64,000 nucleotides of DNA from Robiginitomaculum sp. (GTDB taxonomy: Bacteria > Pseudomonadota > Alphaproteobacteria > Caulobacterales > Maricaulaceae), in the NCBI GenBank assembly GCA_021776595.1, contig JAJFFP010000037.1, forward strand, positions 31,109 to 95,108, written 5' to 3'. Below, piece after piece: positions 53,125-61,321 of the stretch (positions within the stretch are counted from its first letter, which is position 1; every line of letters begins with the position of its first letter). Under the pieces are notes generated by a model. The model was not told the DNA's origin, did not search any database, and worked only from the letters and a program-made list of their open reading frames with translations. A program made the position numbers and the translations under genes.

Positions 53125-54257
53125 GCACCGGATTTTCTTTTGCCCGCATTGGCGCCATCCTGATCAAGGAATTTATCCAGATGCGCCGGGACCGCATGAC
53201 CTTTGCCATGATGATCGGCATACCGGTTATGCAGCTCATCCTGTTTTCCTACGCCATCAATTCCGATCCACGGCATTTGCCCTCTGCCATTATCGACCGG
53301 GACCATTCAGCCTTTTCCAGAGCGATTGTCACCGCCTTTGCCAATTCCACCTATGTGGATTTTACCATTGCGCCTTCCACTCCTGAAGAAGCAGAAGAGG
53401 CCATGGCCTCAGGCAAGATCAATTTCATCTTTGAAATCCCGGAGCATTTTGGCCGTGATATTGCGCGCGGCACCCGCCCGCAATTACTCATCATTGCCGA
53501 TGCCACAGACCCTTCGGCAGCATCAGGGGCCATTACAGCGGCCAGCACCATTATAAACACAGGCCTTGCCCGTGAGATGTCCGGGGCACTTTCCGGGCTG
53601 GCCGCAGGCCCGCCGCCGGTCGATATGGTGTTCCAGCGCCGCTATAACCCCGCCGGCATTACCCAGTATAATATTATACCGGGTTTGCTTGGCATCATTT
53701 TGACCATGACCATGACCCTGATGACCGCTGTCGCGTTGACCCGCGAGGTTGAGCGCGGCACGATGGAAAACCTGCTGGCCATGCCCGCACGCCCGCTGGA
53801 AGTGATGATCGGCAAGGTGCTGCCCTATGTGCTGGTTGGCTATATCCAGATCATTGTGGTGCTGAATGCGGGGCGTATTTTGTTCGACATTCCCTTTGAA
53901 GGCTCAAAATTGTTGTTTTTCTGGATTTCCACGCTTTATATTCTGGTCAATCTTCTCATTGGTTTTTTATTTTCCACCGTGGCGCGCACACAAATGCAGG
54001 CGATGCAAATGATGGTATTTCTACTGCTGCCGCAAATTCTGCTTTCAGGCTTTATGTTTCCCTTTCGGGGTATGCCGCACTGGGCGCAGATATTGGGTGA
54101 AGCCTTGCCGGCCACCCATTACATGCGGCTGGTGCGCGGGATTATGCTAAAAGGCGCAACACGTTTTGACCTGATCGCCGACATCTGGCCCTTGCTGGCC
54201 ATGATTGCCGCCATCAGCGCTCTGGCGCTTGTGCGTTACCGGCGGACTCTGGATTAG
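53121..54257 (+). CDS. ABC-2 permease of the efflux pump (YbhS/YbhR-like)
   Basis: 378 residues. One N-terminal membrane helix (about 28-48), a large periplasmic domain (about 50-175) with the IIDRDHSAFSRAIV start, and five membrane helices (about 180-375) including RRYNPAGITQYNIIPGLLGIIL and LSGFMFPFRGMP. Only one permease gene is present, so it should act as a homodimer where E. coli uses YbhS plus YbhR. Its end overlaps the convergent WecA-like gene by 44 bp. Confidence 0.95.
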   Translation: MSTGFSFARIGAILIKEFIQMRRDRMTFAMMIGIPVMQLILFSYAINSDPRHLPSAIIDRDHSAFSRAIVTAFANSTYVDFTIAPSTPEEAEEAMASGKINFIFEIPEHFGRDIARGTRPQLLIIADATDPSAASGAITAASTIINTGLAREMSGALSGLAAGPPPVDMVFQRRYNPAGITQYNIIPGLLGIILTMTMTLMTAVALTREVERGTMENLLAMPARPLEVMIGKVLPYVLVGYIQIIVVLNAGRILFDIPFEGSKLLFFWISTLYILVNLLIGFLFSTVARTQMQAMQMMVFLLLPQILLSGFMFPFRGMPHWAQILGEALPATHYMRLVRGIMLKGATRFDLIADIWPLLAMIAAISALALVRYRRTLD

Positions 54258-55272
54258 ACGCAAAGGCTACCCGCGCCCACCAATGCCCGATAATGGCCAG
54301 CACCGCCATGCCGGCAAGCGCCAATAGTTCGCTGGTGGCTGAGGTGCGAAACACCCAGGCCAAGCCTCCGCAAATGAGCATTTGCAGCGCCATAAAAAGG
54401 GCGATTTGCCCATGACTGAACCCGGCGCGCAGGGCCAGTTGGAAAATATGATCATTATGGGCCTGCAACAGGTTTTCACGTCGCATAGCGCGCCAGGCCA
54501 TGGTCAATAACACATCGGACAGCCAGGGCATGAATAGCAATACCACCGCATAAACCGCCCCAGGCGGGCCTTCATGAATATAAAAAAGTGCCGTGCCGGC
54601 CAGCCAGAAACCGATAAACAAGGCCCCCGTATCGCCCAGAAAAATACGTGCCGGGGGCAGGTTAAGCGGTAAAAACCCAAGGATTGCAGCTAATAAGGCA
54701 AGGGATAGTTGCAAGGCAATGCCCTGCCCTGCCGCCGCAGAAAGGATCGCCAGAAACAAAGCTGCAACCACGCTGCTGCCCGCGATCAGGCCATCGGCAC
54801 CATCCATAAAGTTGGCCCCGTTACCAAGCACAAACACCCAAAGGGCCGTGCCCAGTATGGCCATGATATATGGCAGGCTCACCTGCGCTTGATCTAATGC
54901 AAATCCATTTACCGGATAAATCAAACCAGCGGCCAGAAGCGCAAGGCCCGCCAGAATAACAAATTTTAATTTGGCCGACAGATCTCGCAAATCATCATAC
55001 AGCCCAAGCCCGCCGGTTAATAATGCCAGCACGATAAGGGCAATCACCGCTTTGCCGTCCGCAGCAAAGCCACCGTTTGAAGCCAGCGTGGCCAGCGCCA
55101 CCACCACCCCGGACATGATCCCCAGGCCCCCTGCCTTTGGAATGGATTGATCATGGGCGGAACGGTCATTGGGATGATCCAGCACGCGCCAGCGCATAAC
55201 CAGCGATGTCACCAAAAAGGATACCAGCGTGCCCAAAAAGAGCCCAGATAAAAGTGGGTAATTCAAAGACAT
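54214..55272 (-). CDS. WecA/MraY-family undecaprenyl-phosphate sugar-1-phosphate transferase
   Basis: 352 residues with about ten membrane helices. Cytoplasmic-loop motifs are DHPNDRSAHDQSIPKAGGLGI, GLYDDLRDLSAKLK (DDxxD-like, Mg2+), NGANFMDGADGLIAG, LGDTGALFIGF and a final AHNDHIFQLAL loop (His-rich sugar-recognition region). It transfers a sugar 1-phosphate, probably GlcNAc or a relative, to the C55 lipid carrier to start O-antigen, capsule or holdfast-like polymers. Lack of a murein gene neighbourhood argues against MraY. AAGGC precedes the ATG. Confidence 0.93.
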   Translation of the reverse strand: MSLNYPLLSGLFLGTLVSFLVTSLVMRWRVLDHPNDRSAHDQSIPKAGGLGIMSGVVVALATLASNGGFAADGKAVIALIVLALLTGGLGLYDDLRDLSAKLKFVILAGLALLAAGLIYPVNGFALDQAQVSLPYIMAILGTALWVFVLGNGANFMDGADGLIAGSSVVAALFLAILSAAAGQGIALQLSLALLAAILGFLPLNLPPARIFLGDTGALFIGFWLAGTALFYIHEGPPGAVYAVVLLFMPWLSDVLLTMAWRAMRRENLLQAHNDHIFQLALRAGFSHGQIALFMALQMLICGGLAWVFRTSATSELLALAGMAVLAIIGHWWARVAFASNPESAGNAQAPER

Positions 55273-55508
55273 AAAGTGCCTTGCCTTGCCGCCGTATTAT
55301 GGTGGCACTTAATGGAACCTTGGCGAAAATATGTCAAATGATGTGGGCATTGGCGCTTTGGATTACGGACGACCAGGCCGTAGACACATAAAATCCGGGC
55401 CAGACGCGCATTGATGCCGGTTTTTTTCATGGCCATATAGTTTTCAGCAAGTTTTTCAGATCGTGAGGCAATGCGGCGAAAATGCTTGATAACGCGGCGC
55501 AGGATCAT
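55263..55508 (-). CDS. Small basic hypothetical protein
   Basis: 81 residues from ATG 55508 with GGAGAG upstream. The first 45 residues are basic and helix-prone (RRVIKHFRRIASRSEKLAENYMAMKKTG); the rest looks less protein-like and may be read-through past a lost stop or frameshift. It overlaps the WecA-like start by 10 bp on the same strand. I do not recognise it. The good ribosome-binding site is the main reason for listing it. Confidence 0.4.
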   Translation of the reverse strand: MILRRVIKHFRRIASRSEKLAENYMAMKKTGINARLARILCVYGLVVRNPKRQCPHHLTYFRQGSIKCHHNTAARQGTLCL

Positions 55509-55540
55509 TGGGTTCTCTCCAGTTTCTATCATACCTGTTG

Positions 55541-55621
55541 CGTGTCATCCCGGCCCCCGCGCCGGGATCCATTGTGCATCTCAACGCACTATAGCCCCCG
55601 GATTAAATCCGGGGTGACACG
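55541..55621. repeat. Cruciform-forming palindromic repeat
   Basis: Outer arms CGTGTCATCCCGG (55541-55553) and CCGGGGTGACACG (55609-55621) pair over 13 bp with one T-G mismatch. Inside are two further hairpins, CCCGG...CCGGG at 55549-55566 and CCCCGG...CCGGGG at 55597-55614. Dispersed repeats starting GTCATCCCGGC and ending GGGGTGAC are common in alphaproteobacteria. It lies in the 152 bp between the TPR gene stop and the small basic ORF; a T-rich run follows at 55623-55638. Confidence 0.7.
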
Positions 55622-55660
55622 GTTTGTTTTGTTTTTTTTACACGGCGCATGATCATGGCG

Positions 55661-57844
55661 TCATTTATATTCATTCAGGGTTAGTGGTGCCATATCCAGC
55701 TTGGTGCGTTCCGCATTGATCGCCAGCAGCATTTTGGTAATTGAGCCGTCGAGTTCGCCGTTATCTGCACGTGGCAATCTGTAATTTTGTTGTAAAAATA
55801 GAGGATCCCGGTATCCCATATCTATGGCGCGTTCAAAAAATGCATTTGCGGCTTTGCCATCGCCGTGAAAGGCAGCGCGCCAGCCTTCGTCGGCAATGAA
55901 AGAAGCGGTATTTTTGCTGCTTGCACCACTTTTATCCGCCGCTGTTTCCCATTCCTGTATGAATGTTTGTGCATCTTTATGGTTGGTTTCACGCAAGGCG
56001 TAGGCAACATAGGCAAGCCCCCCCGCGCATTGGCAGGCGATTGCCTGTGCGCGCTCGGCTTTGGCATTTAACCGGTTATTGTAAAACACAGTTAGAGCGG
56101 AATAATCCTTCGCCGCAAATTGCGCCGGCACCTGAGAAGACAATGCGAAAAACCAATTGTTCTTGGCCAAAGCGGAATGATTAAGTATTTTTAGAGCTTT
56201 TGCTTCTTCTCCTGCCAGCATAAAGCCCACGGCCTGCACATCCGGGTTGGGATTACTTTGCATCGCATTTATATCAGCCAGTTGGAATTTGATGAGCCCT
56301 GCATTAAAATTCAAAGGACCATTAGTGGGAAAGCGTTTTAATTGCGCTAAGGTATAATTCAAGGCTTGTGCCAAGTCTCCTTTTAGCAAGTATAGGCCGG
56401 ACAATCGCATTGCCGGGGTCGGTAATTCCGGGGACACACGCGACCAGCGCAAAAGCACCTCTTCCGCTTCGGTAAAACGTCCTTGCTCCATTAACTGATC
56501 CGTATAATTATTGTTGGCATGGGCCAAAGCCGGGTCTTTTTTCAGTATCCCCTTTAGAATTTTCACCGCCTCTTCTGCATCTTCGGTTTTGCCGGTTTGT
56601 AGCAAAAAATAGGCTAGATCATTGGCCGCCTGGGTAAGATTTGGCTGAATAGCAATGGCTTTTCTGAGGGTTTTAATGGCTCGATCATACTGCACCTCTC
56701 CATTTTCTTCCGACAAAAGCGCATAATAGCTGGCCAGGCCAAGCAGGCCTTCGGCAGAGTTTTTATCAACAGCCAAGGCTTTATCTGCGAATGATTTCAT
56801 CACCGGTAACATTTTTGCCACCGGTATATCTCCTGGCTGCCCTCGTCCATCCGATAGGCCGCCAGCAACATAGGAGCGCCATCCCAGCGCCGGAGCATAG
56901 TGATCGTCAATGGCAATGGAACGGTCCAGCAATTCTGCCGCTTCTTGATAATGTTCCCGCCCGCCACCCTGGGTGATTTTTTCGCGAGCGAGCAAATATA
57001 AATCATATGCGCTAACATCAACGCGGGTCGCAGGTTTGATTTTTTCTCCCGCCCCAGGCAAAAACTCTCGCATTTCAGACAAAATCGCATTGGAGATTTC
57101 GTCCTGAACCGCAAATATATCGGTTAACTCCCGATCATACGCATCCGACCATAAATGATACCCATTGTCGGTGCGGATGAGTTGCGCCGTGATCCGCACT
57201 CTATTACCAGATTTGCGCACGGAACCTTCCAGTATATGCGCTACATTCAGCACTTCACCGACCTCGCGAAGGTCTTGATTTTTTCCTTTATACGAAAACG
57301 ACGATGTGCGTCCTGCAACTTTCAAGCCTTTGATTTGCGCCAACACATTCAATAGTTCCTCGGATATACCGTCCGAGAAGTATTCCTGCTCCGGGTCTGA
57401 TGACATATTAACAAATGGCAGAACGGCAATGGAATTTTGGGGTTGAGCTTGTTCGACGTTTACAGTTTCAATAATCTCGTCTGGCGAAATGTTTTTTTTC
57501 GGTATAAACCGGCTGCCAACCACGAGCGCTGCCACAAGCACAAGCGCACCTAAAATGGCAAAATCCAGCTTGCGCCCGGTTCTGGTGGTAATGCCCTGCC
57601 CGTCTGCGACATCCTCAGTGCGCTTTACGCCTTCAGGGGTCATCTCAAACGCCCAGGCGAAAACGATAACGATGGGAATACCAATCAGCAGGACGACAAT
57701 TATCATTTTCATGACCCAGCCCGGCGCATCAAAGCTATTGGCAGCAAGGGCTGCGATTTGTGCTGTTACCCAGCCAATGACAGCATAGACGCCGATTACG
57801 CGAAACACGTTTCTGCGTTTAAGTTCCGAAAACAGATTACTCAT
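55661..57844 (-). CDS. Membrane TolB-like/TPR protein, paralogue 1
   Basis: 727 residues from ATG 57844, which overlaps the upstream paralogue's stop by eight bases (ATGAGTAA). The N-terminal block MSNLFSELKRRNVFRVIGVYAVIGWV leads into membrane helices at about 15-35 and 45-65. A basic segment (EMTPEGVKRTEDV) and a third helix (about 100-120) follow. The periplasmic or cytoplasmic TolB-like domain (about 145-260) has IAVLPFVNMSSDPEQEYFSDGISEELLNVL and HILEGSVRKSGNRVRITAQLI. TPR repeats run from about 300 to 560, then a variable tail. Such proteins are often labelled adenylate cyclase, but no cyclase domain is present. Function unknown. Confidence 0.85.
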   Translation of the reverse strand: MSNLFSELKRRNVFRVIGVYAVIGWVTAQIAALAANSFDAPGWVMKMIIVVLLIGIPIVIVFAWAFEMTPEGVKRTEDVADGQGITTRTGRKLDFAILGALVLVAALVVGSRFIPKKNISPDEIIETVNVEQAQPQNSIAVLPFVNMSSDPEQEYFSDGISEELLNVLAQIKGLKVAGRTSSFSYKGKNQDLREVGEVLNVAHILEGSVRKSGNRVRITAQLIRTDNGYHLWSDAYDRELTDIFAVQDEISNAILSEMREFLPGAGEKIKPATRVDVSAYDLYLLAREKITQGGGREHYQEAAELLDRSIAIDDHYAPALGWRSYVAGGLSDGRGQPGDIPVAKMLPVMKSFADKALAVDKNSAEGLLGLASYYALLSEENGEVQYDRAIKTLRKAIAIQPNLTQAANDLAYFLLQTGKTEDAEEAVKILKGILKKDPALAHANNNYTDQLMEQGRFTEAEEVLLRWSRVSPELPTPAMRLSGLYLLKGDLAQALNYTLAQLKRFPTNGPLNFNAGLIKFQLADINAMQSNPNPDVQAVGFMLAGEEAKALKILNHSALAKNNWFFALSSQVPAQFAAKDYSALTVFYNNRLNAKAERAQAIACQCAGGLAYVAYALRETNHKDAQTFIQEWETAADKSGASSKNTASFIADEGWRAAFHGDGKAANAFFERAIDMGYRDPLFLQQNYRLPRADNGELDGSITKMLLAINAERTKLDMAPLTLNEYK

Positions 57845-59969
57845 TTTTGATCCAATCTGGTTTTGGATTGGCCAGTTGCGCTTTGATAATGGCGCGTTGT
57901 TTGGCAGCGTTTTCATTAAAGCGTTTTTCAATTTCAAGCCATTTTGGATATTGACGTAAGCCATCCATTCCGGGGAAATTGACATTTTTAATGCCAGCCC
58001 ATGCGTATCTCACATCGGCCATGCGCTCAAACCAGGGAAATGCCTTTGCGGGTTGGCCGTTTGCAATGGCAAGCAAGGCTGCTGCCAACAACGCGTCACC
58101 ACTTGTAAAATCGATTGGGGTTTTTCCAGCAAAAAAAGTGTTAAGTTTATCCATTATAATTTTGGCGTCCGTATCAGAATTTGCTTGAAATATTGTGGCA
58201 ACAAGAACCATATCATCAGCAAGAAATGGAGTAAGGGGCAATGCCACTAAATTGATGTCGGTCGCTTGTTGGCGCAATTCTGGATAGGCTGCTACAGTGT
58301 CGCCCAACAGGAATGCAGTAAATGCGGTTTCATCAGGGCTTTTTGCAACAATTTTTTGCGCGGCGTCCAGATCCCCGCGCATGACCAGCAAGGACCCCTT
58401 ATCATCTGGAGTTTTCGCCAATGGCAAGGCTTGGTCAAACAGACCTATATCCATATAAATCATCAAAAGTCTATTACGTATATTTGGACTCTCAGGATTT
58501 ATAGCTTGTGCATCCTTGAAAAGGGTGTGCGCGCCTGCATAGTCACCACTACCATACTTTATTTCGCCGAGCGCTCTATACCCTTGTGTGCTGGTTGGAT
58601 TGTATTTGATGTTTTTTTCATGGGTGGCGCGGGCGCCCGCAAGATTTCCAAGGCTTTCTTGATAGTAACCAAAATTACTCAAAAGCACGGCAGACAGCGG
58701 GTCCAGTTCCAGGGCTTTTTGAAAACTTGCCAAGGCTTTTTCATTCTGTCCCAGGCCGCCATAGGCCAGGCCTTGGCGATGATAGGCCAACACGTAATTG
58801 GGGTTGGCGGCTATTGCCCTCTTGGTAAAATCAAGGACTTCCTGAAGTTTATTTTGGTCAAGGGCCAGTGACGCGGCTGCGGTCAAGGCTTCGGCAGAAT
58901 TTGGCGCAAGCTCCAGAGCCCTATCCACATTGGGACGGGCTAATGCTATCGCCTCGTCCTGATCTGTCCCCACATATTCAGACATCAGCAAATAGGTGAC
59001 CGCCAGACCGGCAAAAGCCGGGGCGAATTCGGGGTCGAGGGCTATGACGTGTTTATAGCCTCTCACAGCTTTGCTGAGGGTTTCTGGCAAGCGTTTTTGC
59101 ATTTGTTCTCTGGCGCGCAAATACAGCTCATAGGCTTCCAAATTCGCCGTGCGGTCGGTCGCCTCAGTTTCACCAACAGATAGCCGGCCTTTTAGCTCGG
59201 CAACGATGGCAGCGGCAATTTCGTCCTGAATGGCGAATATATTTTCTGCTGTAAGTGGACGGTCATAGGTCTGGGACCACATATGTTCATCGGTTTTGGT
59301 GTCAATCAATTGCGCGGTAATACGTAAGGTATTGCCAGCCTTGCGCACACTACCCTCTAATATATGACCGACATTCAAAGCTTCGGCAATTTCACCTGTG
59401 CTGGCCTCACGTTCTTTGAATGCAAAAGCGGAGGTGCGCGAAGAAACCCGCAGCCCGTCTATGCGGGCCAGCACATTCAGGAGCTCTTCGGAGACACCAT
59501 TGGCGAAATATTCCTGATCCTTGGTCGAAGAAAAATCAGCGAACGGCAATACTGCGATGGAAGGTTTCGCATCGGTTAGAGGTATTACCCCTTGGGCTAT
59601 AACCTCCGGCGTGACCGTATGTTGCGGTATAAACCGGCTGCCAACAACGAGCGCCGCCACAAGCACAAGCGCGCCTAAAATGGCAAAATCCAGTTTGCGC
59701 CCGGTTCTGGTGGTAATGCTCTGCCCGTCTTCGACATCCTCAGTGCGCTTGACACCTTCCGGAGTCATTTCAAACGCCCAGGCCAGAAGCAGGGCAATGG
59801 GAAAACCGACCAGTAACAGCCCAATAATACTTTTGAGCACCCATTCCGGCGCGCCAAACGCCGGAAAGGCGATTGAGGACATTTGCGCCAACAACCAGCC
59901 AACCACCGCATAAATACCGGCAACTCGAAAAATATTGCGTCGACGCAATTCCGCAAAAATATTTCCCAT
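57837..59969 (-). CDS. Membrane TolB-like/TPR protein, paralogue 2
   Basis: 710 residues from ATG 59969; the upstream frame to 60065 was rejected because the family starts at MGNIFAELRRRN. Same plan as its neighbour: membrane helices at about 15-65, helix at about 100-120, TolB-like domain (IAVLPFADFSSTKDQEYFANGVSEELLNVL) and seven or more TPRs (for example PNYVLAYHRQGLAYGGLGQNEKALASFQKALELDPLS). It is translationally coupled to paralogue 1, suggesting that the two products work together. A 160-bp stretch is 92.5% identical between the genes, far above their general similarity. Confidence 0.87.
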   Translation of the reverse strand: MGNIFAELRRRNIFRVAGIYAVVGWLLAQMSSIAFPAFGAPEWVLKSIIGLLLVGFPIALLLAWAFEMTPEGVKRTEDVEDGQSITTRTGRKLDFAILGALVLVAALVVGSRFIPQHTVTPEVIAQGVIPLTDAKPSIAVLPFADFSSTKDQEYFANGVSEELLNVLARIDGLRVSSRTSAFAFKEREASTGEIAEALNVGHILEGSVRKAGNTLRITAQLIDTKTDEHMWSQTYDRPLTAENIFAIQDEIAAAIVAELKGRLSVGETEATDRTANLEAYELYLRAREQMQKRLPETLSKAVRGYKHVIALDPEFAPAFAGLAVTYLLMSEYVGTDQDEAIALARPNVDRALELAPNSAEALTAAASLALDQNKLQEVLDFTKRAIAANPNYVLAYHRQGLAYGGLGQNEKALASFQKALELDPLSAVLLSNFGYYQESLGNLAGARATHEKNIKYNPTSTQGYRALGEIKYGSGDYAGAHTLFKDAQAINPESPNIRNRLLMIYMDIGLFDQALPLAKTPDDKGSLLVMRGDLDAAQKIVAKSPDETAFTAFLLGDTVAAYPELRQQATDINLVALPLTPFLADDMVLVATIFQANSDTDAKIIMDKLNTFFAGKTPIDFTSGDALLAAALLAIANGQPAKAFPWFERMADVRYAWAGIKNVNFPGMDGLRQYPKWLEIEKRFNENAAKQRAIIKAQLANPKPDWIKNE

Positions 59970-60137
59970 TGATGAGGTCCCCGCACATTTATGTGCTTTG
60001 CGCCAATCATAGCTCATTTTATAAAGATCAGGCAAGCAAAAGCATTGGCCTGACCTTATTGGCAAGACCTGTGCGCATCAGGATAGTCTCCTGATTTCAC
60101 CGATACAAATAATGGGTTATTGGGTGCAGGTTCTTTT

Positions 60138-61319
60138 CTAATAGACCAGATTATTTTTTGGCCCAACTCCTGCGCTTTGCGGAAATACGGTGGTATCCAG
60201 TGCCGCAAGGTCAACGCCCCAATGATCGCGCAAAACCCCTTTGAACAGGCTGCGTAGATCATTGGCGGGAAACACATCGCGGCCTTCGTATAGATCAACC
60301 GGCGAGAGACCCGGCCAGCTTCCGATCATCTGGCCGCCCTTGACCGCTCCGCCCATCAAAAAGGCCGCGCCGCCAACCCCGTGATCGGTGCCAGTGGTGC
60401 CATTTTCAGCCAGTGTGCGGCCAAATTCAGTCATCATCAGCACCGCCGTATTGGCCCATTGCGCCCCTAACTCTTCACGCAACCCCAACAAGGCCGTATT
60501 CAAATTGGCCAGATTGGAAGAAAGGATATTACTCTCGTCGGCATGGGTGTCCCAGCCGATAAATGAGATCGCCGCCGCCCCCGGTCCGCCATCGGCAGCC
60601 AATAGCTTGCCTGCCGCACGGGTCAATTGCTCATACCCGCTACCAAGCTGATTAAGATCACCAATCAAGGTGCCAACATCAACGGCCCCCTGCAGGGCAG
60701 CTTTTAACACCAGATCATTATCATATAGATCAAGCGTTTCCTCAATGGTTTCCGGATCAGCTTCGGGCAAGCTGGAAGGTGCCCAGGTGGTAATACTGGC
60801 CTCACCTTTCAGGATCAGCGGCACAATCTGACCAACCCCTACGGCCCCCGGTGAAAGGTTTAAGGCGGACAAGGCACGGTTCAGCCAGCCATCAAGCGTG
60901 CCCAGCGGCGAATCCGTGCCATTTTCCAACACATCCTGACCATCAAAATGAGAGCGTTTATTATAGGGCGCACTGGCCGCGTGCATAAAGGATGCCTCGC
61001 CCTTATTGAACATCGCGGCAAGACCCGGCAGGGCCGGGTGCAGACCAAAGCCATCCATCAAGGGAATGGCACCACCGGGCTCACCTGGGGGTGGGATCGC
61101 AATATTGGGGCGTTTGGCATAATACCGGTTTTCATAATGGGGAACCACCACGTTCAGCCCGTCCATAGCTCCGCGCAGCACAATGACCACCAGCTTTCGC
61201 CCTTCCGGCCCGGCGGCAAAAGCAAGATTGGCCCCGGACGCACTGAGGCCCAAAACCCCGGCGCTTCCTTTAAGAAGGCCGCGACGATTAATGTGGAAGC
61301 GTGGTTTATCCTGGCTCAT
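60138..61319 (-). CDS. DUF1501 protein with Tat-type signal
   Basis: 393 residues. The N-terminus NRRGLLKGSAGVLGLSASGANLAFA has a twin arginine, a moderately hydrophobic core and an AFA cleavage site, indicating Tat export of a folded protein. The body is of the alkaline-phosphatase/sulfatase-like DUF1501 fold: KLVVIVLRGAMDGLNVVVPHYE, SHFDGQDVLENG, MTEFGRTLAENGTTGTDHGVGG (metal-site-like Glu, Asp and His). Substrate unknown. It starts two bases after the DUF1800 stop. The pair is very commonly adjacent. Confidence 0.93.
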   Translation of the reverse strand: MSQDKPRFHINRRGLLKGSAGVLGLSASGANLAFAAGPEGRKLVVIVLRGAMDGLNVVVPHYENRYYAKRPNIAIPPPGEPGGAIPLMDGFGLHPALPGLAAMFNKGEASFMHAASAPYNKRSHFDGQDVLENGTDSPLGTLDGWLNRALSALNLSPGAVGVGQIVPLILKGEASITTWAPSSLPEADPETIEETLDLYDNDLVLKAALQGAVDVGTLIGDLNQLGSGYEQLTRAAGKLLAADGGPGAAAISFIGWDTHADESNILSSNLANLNTALLGLREELGAQWANTAVLMMTEFGRTLAENGTTGTDHGVGGAAFLMGGAVKGGQMIGSWPGLSPVDLYEGRDVFPANDLRSLFKGVLRDHWGVDLAALDTTVFPQSAGVGPKNNLVY

Positions 61320-61321
61320 GA

